The notes under the pieces are model-generated. The model worked only from the letters and a program-made list of their open reading frames with translations, ran no database searches and was not told the origin of the DNA. A DNA stretch of 64,000 nucleotides from Bradyrhizobium sp. ORS 285 (GTDB lineage: Bacteria > Pseudomonadota > Alphaproteobacteria > Rhizobiales > Xanthobacteraceae): contig NZ_LT859959.1 of the NCBI RefSeq assembly GCF_900176205.1, positions 2,377,001 to 2,441,000 of the forward strand. Reading direction: 5' to 3'. This document shows, one piece after another, positions 17,810-25,919 of this stretch. Made by a program: the position numbers and the translations under genes. The stretch's first letter is position 1. Each line of letters opens with the position of its first letter.

Positions 17810-18691
17810 ATGGTGGTCCGAAGCAACATCGTCGGCATCGACTCGCCGCAGGCGCTGGAAAAGGCGCTGCGCGCGGCCTATTACCTCGCCGATGACGGGC
17901 TCTCCACCGCCGCCTATCTCGCGCTCGCGCTCGGCAAGCCGCTGCTGCTCGAAGGCGCGCCCGGCGTCGGCAAGACCGAGGCTGCGAAAGCGATCGCCGC
18001 AGTGCTCGGCCGCAAGATGATCCGGCTGCAATGCTACGAGGGCATCGACGCGGCAGCGGCGCTGTACGAGTGGAACTACCCGCGCCAGATGCTCGCGATC
18101 CGCCAGGCCGGCGAGGAGAGCATCGACATTTACGGCGAGAGCTTCCTGATCGAGCGGCCGATGCTGGCCTGCCTGCGCGCGCCGGACTCCACTGTTCTCC
18201 TGATCGACGAGATCGATCGCGCCGACCAGGAGTTCGAGGCCTTCCTGCTCGAATTCCTCTCCGACTTCCAGATCTCGATTCCCGAGCGCGGCACGGTACG
18301 CGCGGCCGAGCGGCCGATCGTGGTGCTGACCTCGAACCGGACCCGTGACCTGCATGAAGCGCTGCGTCGCCGCTGTGTCTATCATTGGATCGATTATCCC
18401 GATGCGGAACGCGAAGCGCGGATCGTGATGATGCGCGCCTCCAGCGTCGCTGAAGGAACGGCGCGGGCGGTGGTGTCGGCGGTGGCGAAGCTTAGGCGCG
18501 AGCCTTTGAGCAAGGCGCCCGGGATCGCCGAGGCCGTCGATTGGGCCGAGGCGGCGACCTTGCTGAACCGGACCGGCGCGCGCTGGCCTGATGCATTCAA
18601 GCGATCCATCGGTGTCGCGCTGAAGGATGAGGAGGATCTGTCCTTCGTCGCGCCGCGGCTGGACGCGCTGCTAGCGGAGGCGACGACATGA
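17810..18691 (+). CDS. MoxR-type AAA+ ATPase (CoxD-like)
   Basis: A 293-residue AAA+ ATPase. Walker A is GAPGVGKTEAAKA (about 46-58), Walker B is VLLIDEIDRADQEFE (about 127-141) and sensor 1 lies in VVLTSNRTRDLHEALRRRC. These match the MoxR/CoxD group. In carboxydotrophs CoxD helps insert the sulfido ligand or Cu at the Mo centre together with the VWA protein CoxE; here the next gene is CoxE-like, so a maturation role for the adjacent hydroxylase is likely. Its stop overlaps the next ATG (ATGA). Confidence 0.9.
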   Translation: MVVRSNIVGIDSPQALEKALRAAYYLADDGLSTAAYLALALGKPLLLEGAPGVGKTEAAKAIAAVLGRKMIRLQCYEGIDAAAALYEWNYPRQMLAIRQAGEESIDIYGESFLIERPMLACLRAPDSTVLLIDEIDRADQEFEAFLLEFLSDFQISIPERGTVRAAERPIVVLTSNRTRDLHEALRRRCVYHWIDYPDAEREARIVMMRASSVAEGTARAVVSAVAKLRREPLSKAPGIAEAVDWAEAATLLNRTGARWPDAFKRSIGVALKDEEDLSFVAPRLDALLAEATT

Positions 18692-19806
18692 GCGAGGTCC
18701 GCTTGCCACGCGCCACCGGGATCTTCGTGACCTTCGCCGCCCTGCTGCGGCGGAACGGCTTTGCCGTTGCACCCGAGCAGACTACGGCCTTCCTCGCCGC
18801 GATCGAACTGCTCGGGCCGGCCAGTCTCGACGATATCAGGCGTGCGGGAGCCGCGACCCTGGCGCCGCCGCCGGAGCGGCTCTGCACCTATCATCTGCTG
18901 TTCGACATTCATTTCGGCGTGAGCGAGGCGACGGCCCTCAGCGAGAGCGACCAGCAGGATGACGTCATCCGGCTGCAGGAGGAGGGCGACGACGGCGTCG
19001 ATCCCGACAGCACGCAGGAGCAGAACGAGTCCGGGCTCGCGGCCACGCAAGCCGAGGCGCTGGTCGCGCGCCGTCTTGCGGCCACGAGCGGCGGCAATGC
19101 CTTGCAGCGTCTCGCACGGCAGGCGCGTGCAAAGCTGCCGAAGCGGCGCGGCCACCGCCGAATGCGCGCGCGGCGCGGCAGCTTCGTCGATTTGCGTCGA
19201 ACCTTGCGCGAGAGTGTGCGCCGCGACGGCGAAGTGCTGTCGCTGCGGCGGCTGAAGCGGCGGCCGCGGCTGCGCCGTCTGTTGTTGTTGATCGACGTCT
19301 CCGGCTCGATGAAGGCGCGCACCGAGGACAACATGCGGCTGGCCCACGTGCTGGTGCAAGCCATCCCGCACGTTGAGGTGTTCACGCTCGGCACGCGGCT
19401 GACTCGCATCACACGCCCGCTGCGCCTGAAGCGGCGCGAGCAGGCGCTGCTCGCGGCCTCTCATCTGGTCAGCGATTGGGACGGCGGCACGCGGATCGGC
19501 GAGGCGCTGCAGGCCTTTCTCGCGGTGCCGCGCTTCTCGACTTACGCCCGTGGTGCAGCGGTCCTGGTGATCTCCGATGGACTGGAGCGCGGCGATCATC
19601 AGGTGCTCCGCGAGGCCGTGTGGAAGCTGTCGCTGCGTGCCTGGCGCGTGAGCTGGCTGACGCCGCTGGCGACCGGGCCCGGCTTCAAGCCGCAGACGGA
19701 GGCGCTGCAGGCGATCGCCCCATTCGTCGACGATATCGTTCCCGGCGGCTCCGACGACGTCATCGTCTCGCATGTGCTGTCGCTGGCGCAGAGGAGGGCG
19801 GCATGA
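18688..19806 (+). CDS. VWA-domain protein (CoxE-like)
   Basis: A 372-residue protein with an Arg-rich middle and a C-terminal von Willebrand A domain (about 195-365). The MIDAS motif is DVSGSMKARTEDN, with later metal-site pieces WDGGTRIGEAL and ISDGLERGDH. This is the CoxE group, partner of MoxR/CoxD ATPases in Mo-hydroxylase maturation. It overlaps both neighbours by four bases (ATGA junctions), so it is co-translated with the ATPase and with the amidohydrolase that follows. Confidence 0.9.
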   Translation: MSEVRLPRATGIFVTFAALLRRNGFAVAPEQTTAFLAAIELLGPASLDDIRRAGAATLAPPPERLCTYHLLFDIHFGVSEATALSESDQQDDVIRLQEEGDDGVDPDSTQEQNESGLAATQAEALVARRLAATSGGNALQRLARQARAKLPKRRGHRRMRARRGSFVDLRRTLRESVRRDGEVLSLRRLKRRPRLRRLLLLIDVSGSMKARTEDNMRLAHVLVQAIPHVEVFTLGTRLTRITRPLRLKRREQALLAASHLVSDWDGGTRIGEALQAFLAVPRFSTYARGAAVLVISDGLERGDHQVLREAVWKLSLRAWRVSWLTPLATGPGFKPQTEALQAIAPFVDDIVPGGSDDVIVSHVLSLAQRRAA

Positions 19807-20690
19807 GCGGATATGTAGATGCGCATCATCATATCTGGCGCCAGGCCGATCTGCCTTGGCTCGTCGGCCCGATGCAGCCGCGCATCTTTGGCCCGTACGA
19901 GCCGATCCGACGCGACTATCCGATCGAGGAATACATCGATGATATCGCCGGCAGCGGCGTGACCCAGTCGGTCTACGTCCAGACCAACTGGGCCAAGGAC
20001 GGTTTCGAGAACGAGGCCGCGTGGGTGCAGCGAACTGCCGATCAGCACGGCTTTCCCCACGCCATCGTCGCCTATGCCGATCTCGCCGTCGAAGATGCCC
20101 GACCGCAATTCGATCGGCTCGCGCGCTATCCGCTGCTGCGCGGCGTCCGGATGCAGCTGCACTGGCACGAGAACCCGCTGTATCGCTTCGCTGCGTCTCC
20201 GGATCTCTGCAGCCACCCGACGATCCGCGCCAACATCGCGCGGCTGGCCGACTATGGCTGGTCGTTCGACCTGCAGATGTTCGCCGGTCAAATGGCCGGT
20301 GCCGCCGCGCTGGCCGCGAGCTGTCCGTCTGTGACCTTCATCCTGCAGCACGCCGGCATGCTGGAAGACCTGTCTCCGGAGGGACGCGAGCAATGGCGCG
20401 CGGGCATGCAGCGGCTCGCGGCCTGCCGCAACGTCGTCAGCAAGCTCTCGGGCCTCGGCACCTTCATACGCCGCAACGATCCAGCGCATGTCGCCGATAT
20501 CGTGCGCGAGACGATCGAGATGTTCGGTTCCGACCGCTGCCTGTTCGGCTCGAACTTTCCGATCGAAAAACTCTGGACCGACTATCGCGCGCTGGTCGCG
20601 AGCTACGAGGTAGCTATCAGCCATCTCGACGACCACGCGCGTGCGCTGGTGATGGGAGAGACCGCGCGGCGGGTCTACCGGCTGGGATGA
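19803..20690 (+). CDS. Amidohydrolase-2 family TIM-barrel hydrolase
   Basis: A 295-residue metal-dependent hydrolase of the amidohydrolase_2 group, which includes lactonases such as 4-sulfomuconolactone hydrolase and L-fuconolactonase-like proteins. The metal-binding HxH is in DAHHHIWRQADLPWLVGPM at the N-terminus; VTFILQHAGM carries a core histidine, and GSNFPIEKLWTDY carries the end of the family pattern. Sequence style (DAHHHIW, YPLLRGVRMQLHW) favours the lactonase-like branch. It starts inside the stop of the CoxE-like gene. In context it may open a lactone made after hydroxylation. Confidence 0.85.
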   Translation: MSGYVDAHHHIWRQADLPWLVGPMQPRIFGPYEPIRRDYPIEEYIDDIAGSGVTQSVYVQTNWAKDGFENEAAWVQRTADQHGFPHAIVAYADLAVEDARPQFDRLARYPLLRGVRMQLHWHENPLYRFAASPDLCSHPTIRANIARLADYGWSFDLQMFAGQMAGAAALAASCPSVTFILQHAGMLEDLSPEGREQWRAGMQRLAACRNVVSKLSGLGTFIRRNDPAHVADIVRETIEMFGSDRCLFGSNFPIEKLWTDYRALVASYEVAISHLDDHARALVMGETARRVYRLG

Positions 20691-20729
20691 CGCTGCGCGC
20701 AACGACAACAAAAGCAACAGGGAACGCTC

Positions 20730-21578
20730 ATGGCGCTGGAAATCAAGGTTCTCGACTATGGTGATATCGAGCTGGAATCGAGCTTCCTCGTGCTCGGGCG
20801 CGACTGCGGCCGTACCCGCCGGGTGCTCACGCTCGGATTCCTGATCCTCGGCGGCCCGTATCCGGTCGTGGTCGACACCGGCTATCGCTCCAACCAGATC
20901 ATGGAGACGCTGGGCATGCGCGGGCTGCAGTATCATGAGAACATGATCGAGAACCAGCTCGCGCGGCACGGAGTGCGCATGGGCGACGTCCGCTACGTCT
21001 GCCACACCCATCTGCACATCGATCATGCCGGCAAGGACGATCTGTTCCCGATGAACACGACGGTGGTGCTGAACCGGCGCGAGCTGGAATATTCGGTGTC
21101 CGGATTGATGCATCCGCAATACCCGGCGCCCGACATCAAGCACCTGATCGACCGCCTGCACACCAAGAGCGCGCTGCGCTTTCTGGATCTTGAGCTCACC
21201 GGCGCGGTCGAGCTGATGCCGGGGGTGTATTGCGAGGCGGCCAACGCCCATACCGAGGGCTCGATGAACATCCACGTCCACACCGCCGACGGCATCGCCA
21301 CGATCTGCGGCGACGTCATCTACGACTTCAACGACCAGATCGTGACGCCGTTCAACGAGATCCAGGACGCCGAGCCGCGTACGACCGGCAACCACGGCAC
21401 CAGCAAGCGCGCCGAGAAGGCGGCGATCAAGAAGCTGCTGTCGAGCTCGCGCTATTTGCTGCCGATTCACGATCGCCCTGCCAAGATCGAGGGTGGCATG
21501 GTGGTAGGGCGGCTGCACGACCAGGTGCCGGGCCCGCTGGTGCAGTCGCTGCCGCAGCGGCACTGGTTTCCGGCGTGA
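20730..21578 (+). CDS. Metallo-beta-lactamase-fold hydrolase, AHL-lactonase-like
   Basis: A 282-residue MBL-fold hydrolase. The HxHxDH zinc motif is HTHLHIDHAGKDD (about residues 92-104). A third histidine lies in EAANAHTEGSMNIHV and the metal-bridging Asp in ICGDVIYDF. The set resembles N-acyl-homoserine-lactone lactonases (AiiA/AttM group), but those signatures also occur in other lactonases. Being inside a catabolic operon argues for a pathway lactone and not for quorum quenching. AGGGAA precedes ATG 20730. Confidence 0.85.
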   Translation: MALEIKVLDYGDIELESSFLVLGRDCGRTRRVLTLGFLILGGPYPVVVDTGYRSNQIMETLGMRGLQYHENMIENQLARHGVRMGDVRYVCHTHLHIDHAGKDDLFPMNTTVVLNRRELEYSVSGLMHPQYPAPDIKHLIDRLHTKSALRFLDLELTGAVELMPGVYCEAANAHTEGSMNIHVHTADGIATICGDVIYDFNDQIVTPFNEIQDAEPRTTGNHGTSKRAEKAAIKKLLSSSRYLLPIHDRPAKIEGGMVVGRLHDQVPGPLVQSLPQRHWFPA

Positions 21579-21587
21579 GGACGCGCC

Positions 21588-23171
21588 ATGACCCACGTTA
21601 CCTTGCGCCCTGAGTTCGAGACCCTGATCGACCCCTACGCGCCGGTGGCGCAGGTCGCGACCGGCTTCGACTTCACGGAGGGGCCGATCTGGCATCCGGC
21701 CGAGCAGTTCCTGCTGTTCTCCGACATGCCTGCCGACGTCCGCCGCCGCTGGGACGCCAAGCGCGGCGTCGTCGAGATGCGGCGGCCGTCCAACAAATGC
21801 AACGGCATGACCTACGATGCCGAGCTCAACCTGATCGTCTGCGAGCACGCGACGTCGTCGCTGGTACGCGAGCGGCCCGACGGGCGGCGGGAGATCCTGG
21901 CGTCGCATTATCAGAACCAGGAGCTGAACAGTCCGAACGACGTCTGTGTGCATTCCAGCGGCGCGATCTATTTCTCCGACCCCTGGTACGGCCGCATGCC
22001 GGTCTTTGGCTTGGAGCGGCCGCGTCAGCTTGGCTTCCAGGGCGTCTACCGCGTGCCGCTGGGCGGCGGCGCGCCGCTTCTGCTGGTGGAGCGCAATCTG
22101 TTCGATCAGCCGAACGGGCTGTGCTTCTCGCCGGACGAGACGCTGCTCTATGTCAACGACACGGTGCAGGCGCTGATCCGGGTATTCGATGTCGGCAGCG
22201 ATGGCAGCCTGTCGAACGGCCGCGTTTTCGCGAGCGGCATCCGCTCGGAGCTGGAGCCCGGCGTGCCCGACGGCATGAAATGCGACCAACGCGGCCATGT
22301 CTGGGTCACCGCGCCCGGCGGCGTCTGGGTCTATGCGCCCACCGGCGAACTTCTGGGCAAGGTGCGCGTGCCGGAGCTGGTCGCCAATCTCGCCTGGGGC
22401 GGCGCTGATTTCCGCACGCTCTATCTGACCGCCACGCATTCTGTCTATGCCATCGCGACCAAGGTCGGCCCGCGCCATGAACCTTACATGAGCGCGCGGC
22501 GGACGGCTGGACCCACATCGGCCGCGTCTTCTTCGACCGCGCCCGCGGCGCCGCAACTCGCCGGCGACATGCAGCTCGATCCGCGGCGCTGCGCGATGAT
22601 CATCCAGGACCTGCAGAACGACGTCATCATGGATGGCGGCGCGTTCGCCGATTCCGGCGCGCCCGGGCATGCCAAGCAGCAGCGCGTGGTCGACAACGTG
22701 CGCCGGCTGGCCGAGGTCGCCCGCGCGCGCGGCGTCGTCATCATCTTCGTCTGGTTCGTCGTCGAGCCCGGCGCGCCCGGCGTGACCTTGAACGCGCCGC
22801 TGTTCGAAGGGCTGGTCGACAGCAGGGCGATGGTGCGCGGCAGTTGGGGCGCAGCGCCCGTCGCCGGCCTGGAGCCGCGCAGCGGGGACTTCGTCGTCGA
22901 GAAGATGCGGATGAGCGCGTGGGAGGGCACCAGGCTCGAGACCATCCTGAAGGCGACGGGGCGCGACGTCATCATCAATACGGGCGCGTGGACCAACATG
23001 TCCGTGGAGCACACCGCGCGCACCGGCGCCGACAAGGGCTACTTCATGGTGGTGCCGGAGGACTGCTGCTCGACGATGAACGCGGACTGGCACAATGCCG
23101 CGATCAACTTCGCCCTTCAGAACGTGTCCGTCGTCACCAATGCCGATGCGGTCATCAAGGCGCTGGGGTAG
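21588..23171 (+). CDS. Fusion: SMP-30/gluconolactonase plus isochorismatase-like domain
   Basis: A 527-residue two-domain hydrolase. Residues 1-300 form an SMP-30/gluconolactonase six-bladed propeller: metal ligands fit EGPIWHPAEQF, LNSPNDVCVHSSGAIYFSD and the VNDTVQ region. A Ser/Ala/Thr-rich linker (about 301-320) leads to an isochorismatase-fold domain (about 325-520). There the Asp (IIQDLQNDVIM) and Lys (VEKMRMSAW) of the catalytic triad are present, but the position of the nucleophilic Cys reads Ser (WTNMSVEHTAR). This suggests an altered or lost amidase activity, or an isochorismatase-like reaction that does not need Cys. Both halves are in one frame without interruption. Confidence 0.88.
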   Translation: MTHVTLRPEFETLIDPYAPVAQVATGFDFTEGPIWHPAEQFLLFSDMPADVRRRWDAKRGVVEMRRPSNKCNGMTYDAELNLIVCEHATSSLVRERPDGRREILASHYQNQELNSPNDVCVHSSGAIYFSDPWYGRMPVFGLERPRQLGFQGVYRVPLGGGAPLLLVERNLFDQPNGLCFSPDETLLYVNDTVQALIRVFDVGSDGSLSNGRVFASGIRSELEPGVPDGMKCDQRGHVWVTAPGGVWVYAPTGELLGKVRVPELVANLAWGGADFRTLYLTATHSVYAIATKVGPRHEPYMSARRTAGPTSAASSSTAPAAPQLAGDMQLDPRRCAMIIQDLQNDVIMDGGAFADSGAPGHAKQQRVVDNVRRLAEVARARGVVIIFVWFVVEPGAPGVTLNAPLFEGLVDSRAMVRGSWGAAPVAGLEPRSGDFVVEKMRMSAWEGTRLETILKATGRDVIINTGAWTNMSVEHTARTGADKGYFMVVPEDCCSTMNADWHNAAINFALQNVSVVTNADAVIKALG

Positions 23172-23174
23172 GGC

Positions 23175-23801
23175 ATGCCCAAGCTGTTTCATCTCGTTGC
23201 CTCGCCGCGCGCGGACTCCGGGTCGAGCGCTGGCGCGCGCGTCTTCCTCGGCCGCTTCAGGCAGGTGCGGCCGGGCTTCGACATCGACGAGATGAATCTC
23301 TGGCGCGAGAATCTGCCGGAGTTCGACGGCGAGATCCTGCAGGCGAAGTATGCGCGCATGGGCGGGCGCGCCTTCACCGAGGGCCAGCGCGCAGCATTCG
23401 CCATGGCAGAGCGCATGGCGGTGCGGCTCGATCTCGCTGACCGCGTCGTGATCTCGACGCCGATGTGGAATTTCGGCATCCCCTACAAGCTCAAGCACTG
23501 GCTCGACATCATCAACCAGCCCGGGCTCACCTTCCGCTTCGATCCCGTCAGCGGCTATCTCCCGCTGTTGAAGGACCGCCCGACGCTGGTGATCCTTTCG
23601 AGCGGCGGCGATTTCTCGACCGGCATGAGCCGCGGCCGGACGGATCTGGCGACGCCCTATCTGCGCGAGGCGCTGCGCTTCATGGGTCTGCGCGACGTCA
23701 CCTTCGTCGCGATCGGGCCGACCAGCGGGCCGGCGGAGCACACCGGCGCGGCGCGCGAGCGCGCCCACCGCCGTCTCCTGGACATGGCCGCGCGCTTCTG
23801 A
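23175..23801 (+). CDS. Flavodoxin-fold NAD(P)H oxidoreductase (azoreductase-like)
   Basis: A 208-residue flavodoxin-fold protein of the NQO1/AzoR group. It opens KLFHLVASPRADSGSS, the FMN phosphate loop, and contains the FMN isoalloxazine-contact text TPMWNFGIPYKLKHWLD and LSSGGDFS. Such enzymes carry out two-electron reduction of quinones or azo compounds using NAD(P)H. The start is three bases after the preceding stop. In this operon it could reduce a quinone-type intermediate, or reoxidise reductant from the hydroxylase. Confidence 0.85.
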   Translation: MPKLFHLVASPRADSGSSAGARVFLGRFRQVRPGFDIDEMNLWRENLPEFDGEILQAKYARMGGRAFTEGQRAAFAMAERMAVRLDLADRVVISTPMWNFGIPYKLKHWLDIINQPGLTFRFDPVSGYLPLLKDRPTLVILSSGGDFSTGMSRGRTDLATPYLREALRFMGLRDVTFVAIGPTSGPAEHTGAARERAHRRLLDMAARF

Positions 23802-24019
23802 GCGGACGCTCGCATCCCAGCTCATGATAGCGCCTATGCGCGAGAGAGCCTTGCGCCGCGGGCGAGGTGCGGGGCATCTTGACGCGACGTGAGATGAGTC
23901 CGGTGTGCACGGTCCGGCCGAGGCGCGGCCCGGCTCGAGCTGCGGGATGGGCAGGGCGGCGGGCTCGCTCTGGACTGCACGTATGAAGGGACCTCTGGTC
24001 CTGCGCAAGGAAACTGCCG

Positions 24020-25267
24020 ATGCCGACGATCCTGTTCGAGAATGCCGCTTTGCTCGATCCGCTGCAGCCCGACTTGAGCGAGGGCATGCATGTGCTGGTC
24101 GAGGACGGCCTGATCAAGGAGGTCTCGGACAGGCCGCTGCAGGGGAGCGCGGAGCGGAGGATCGATCTCAAGGGCAAGACGCTGATGCCCGGCCTGATCG
24201 ATTTGCATGTGCATGCGATCGCGGTCGAGCTCAATCTGGCGCAGCAAGTGCAGATGCCGAACGTGCTGGTCACCCTGCGCTCGGCGCTGATCCTGCGTGG
24301 CATGCTGCGGCGGGGCTTCACCACCGTGCGCGATGCCGGCGGCGCCGGCTATGCGCTCAAGCAGGCGGTCGACACCGGGATCACCGAGGGCCCGCGGCTG
24401 TTCGTCTCCGGCCGCGCACTGAGCCAGACCGGCGGCCATGGCGACATGCGCCCGCGCACCGATTTCCTCTCCGACAACGCGCCGTGTCCGTGCTGCGTCC
24501 GGGTCGGCGCGCTGGCGCGCGTCGCCGATGGCGTCGATGGCGTGCGCAAGGCGGTGCGTGAGGAGCTGCAGATGGGCGCCGACCAGATCAAGATCATGGC
24601 CTCGGGCGGGGTGGCGTCGCCGACCGATCCGGTCGGCGCGTTCGGCTATTCCGAGGACGAGATCCGCGCCATCGTCGCCGAGGCGAGGGGACGCGGCACC
24701 TACGTGCTGGCGCATGCCTACACGGCCGAGGCGATCGCGCGCGCGGTGCGCTGCGGCGTTCGTACCATCGAGCACGGCAACCTCGTCGACCTGCCGACCG
24801 CGCGGCTGATGGCCGAGCACGGCGTCTACGTGATCCCGACGCTCGTCACCTACGAGGCGCTGGCCAATGAGGGCGCGCAATACGGCCTGCCGCCGGAGAG
24901 CGTCGCCAAGATCGCCGACGTGCGCGACGCGGGCTTGCGCTCGCTGGAGATCTATCGCGAAGCCGGCGTCAAGATGGGCTATGGCAGCGACCTCCTCGGT
25001 CCGTCGCAGCGCCTGCAGAGCGACGAATTCCGCATCCGCGCCGAGGTCCTCGGTACGCGCGAGGCGATCGCCAGCGCCACGGTGATTGGTGCCGAAGTGC
25101 TCGGCATGGAAGGCAAGCTCGGCCGCATCCAGCCCGGCGCGTTCGCCGATCTCCTCGTCGTCGACGGCAATCCGCTGCGCGACATCTCCTGCCTGCTCGG
25201 CCAGGGCGATCGCATTCCCCTGGTGATGAAGGCCGGCCAGGTCCACAGCGACAGGCTGAATACCTGA
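24020..25267 (+). CDS. Amidohydrolase (imidazolonepropionase/prolidase-like)
   Basis: A 415-residue amidohydrolase of subgroup I. The metal site is complete: HxH in GLIDLHVHAIAVE (about 54-66), the bridging Lys in QIKIMASGGVASP, His in LAHAYTAEA, His in RTIEHGNL and Asp in GYGSDLLGP. A small composite-sheet domain formed from the N- and C-terminal ends is visible. Related proteins hydrolyse N-acyl or dipeptide amides. A 218-bp gap precedes it, so it may have its own promoter, but strand and theme tie it to the operon. A hairpin follows its stop. Confidence 0.87.
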   Translation: MPTILFENAALLDPLQPDLSEGMHVLVEDGLIKEVSDRPLQGSAERRIDLKGKTLMPGLIDLHVHAIAVELNLAQQVQMPNVLVTLRSALILRGMLRRGFTTVRDAGGAGYALKQAVDTGITEGPRLFVSGRALSQTGGHGDMRPRTDFLSDNAPCPCCVRVGALARVADGVDGVRKAVREELQMGADQIKIMASGGVASPTDPVGAFGYSEDEIRAIVAEARGRGTYVLAHAYTAEAIARAVRCGVRTIEHGNLVDLPTARLMAEHGVYVIPTLVTYEALANEGAQYGLPPESVAKIADVRDAGLRSLEIYREAGVKMGYGSDLLGPSQRLQSDEFRIRAEVLGTREAIASATVIGAEVLGMEGKLGRIQPGAFADLLVVDGNPLRDISCLLGQGDRIPLVMKAGQVHSDRLNT

Positions 25268-25282
25268 AGGCTGCTGTCGCTC

Positions 25283-25305
25283 GGGAGCGGCCGCCTGCCG
25301 CTCCC
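25283..25305 (+). terminator. Hairpin after amidohydrolase
   Basis: GGGAGCGG (25283-25290) pairs with CCGCTCCC (25298-25305) around a 7-base loop, 15 bases after the stop. No U-tract follows; termination may be weak. Confidence 0.4.
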
Positions 25306-25384
25306 CGCGAGACGCATGACGGCAGCCTCGCGACGCCTCTTGCGTCCGAGCTGTGCAGATCGTTTCGCCCTTCATGAAGAGAGG

Positions 25385-25740
25385 GCGCGGGGAATGCCGG
25401 GTGCTGGCCGCACCCATGGCCCGCCTGCGAAAAAAAATGCAGGCGGCAGGAACCACAGGTTCAGCCGAGACAACCCGGCATTCCCCGCGCGATGGTTTTC
25501 ACGCTTATCTCGCGCTCTCCTCGGTGTACCGGCTTGTTAGTCACCGTCGTCTTCCGGATCATCATCCCCGAAAGACTTGGCGCCAGCTTCGGGGCGCCAG
25601 GACCACGCGTCTTCACGTCCGCAGACTGCCGTTCGTCGGCGGGCTCTGAAAGCCCGCTGCAGCACGCCTGCAGCCACCGCATCCCGTGCCCTACGTCTCG
25701 TGACGATCGCGAAGCGCCCCTCTCGCGGGTCCGGGATGAC
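25385..25740. repeat. Dispersed-repeat-like block with nested inverted repeats
   Basis: The 650-bp gap between convergent operons holds no credible gene. Exact 18-base arms at 25385-25402 and 25473-25490 face each other, enclosing a perfect 8-bp hairpin (25421-25428 with 25439-25446) whose loop is A-rich. A further 7-bp hairpin is at 25639-25657. The text after the right arm (ATGGTTTTCACGCTTATCTC, then GTGACGATCGCGAAGCGCCC near 25699) resembles a sequence I recall as frequent between genes of Bradyrhizobium genomes. That recollection needs a search. Confidence 0.5.
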
Positions 25741-25919
25741 CGCAGTCAATCACAAATTCCGAAAAGACGAAAGAGGAATATTTTCCGGTGCAGGACTGGA
25801 CAGGCCAAATCAGCTTGAGATTGCTAAGGAAATAAGCTGCCCGGCGCAGCCCTGTTGATGCGACGACGCAGCATGGCGACTGATGGGCGCTCGTCCGATC
25901 CGAAGTTGCATGGTTGCGG

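Noticed and set aside
20730..21578. Quorum-quenching AHL lactonase
   Set aside because: The zinc motif fits, but the gene is embedded in a catabolic operon and the motif is shared by many lactonases. Kept only as lactonase-like.
19599..24008. A 4.4-kb minus-strand frame across five plus-strand genes
   Set aside because: Each plus-strand gene beneath it has catalytic motifs and coupled starts. The antisense product is His/Arg/Asp-rich without any recognisable domain, as expected for GC-rich antisense frames.
25492..25818. Short frames in the 25.3-25.9 kb gap
   Set aside because: No ribosome-binding sites, overlapping frames on both strands, and strong repeat and hairpin structure point to non-coding DNA.
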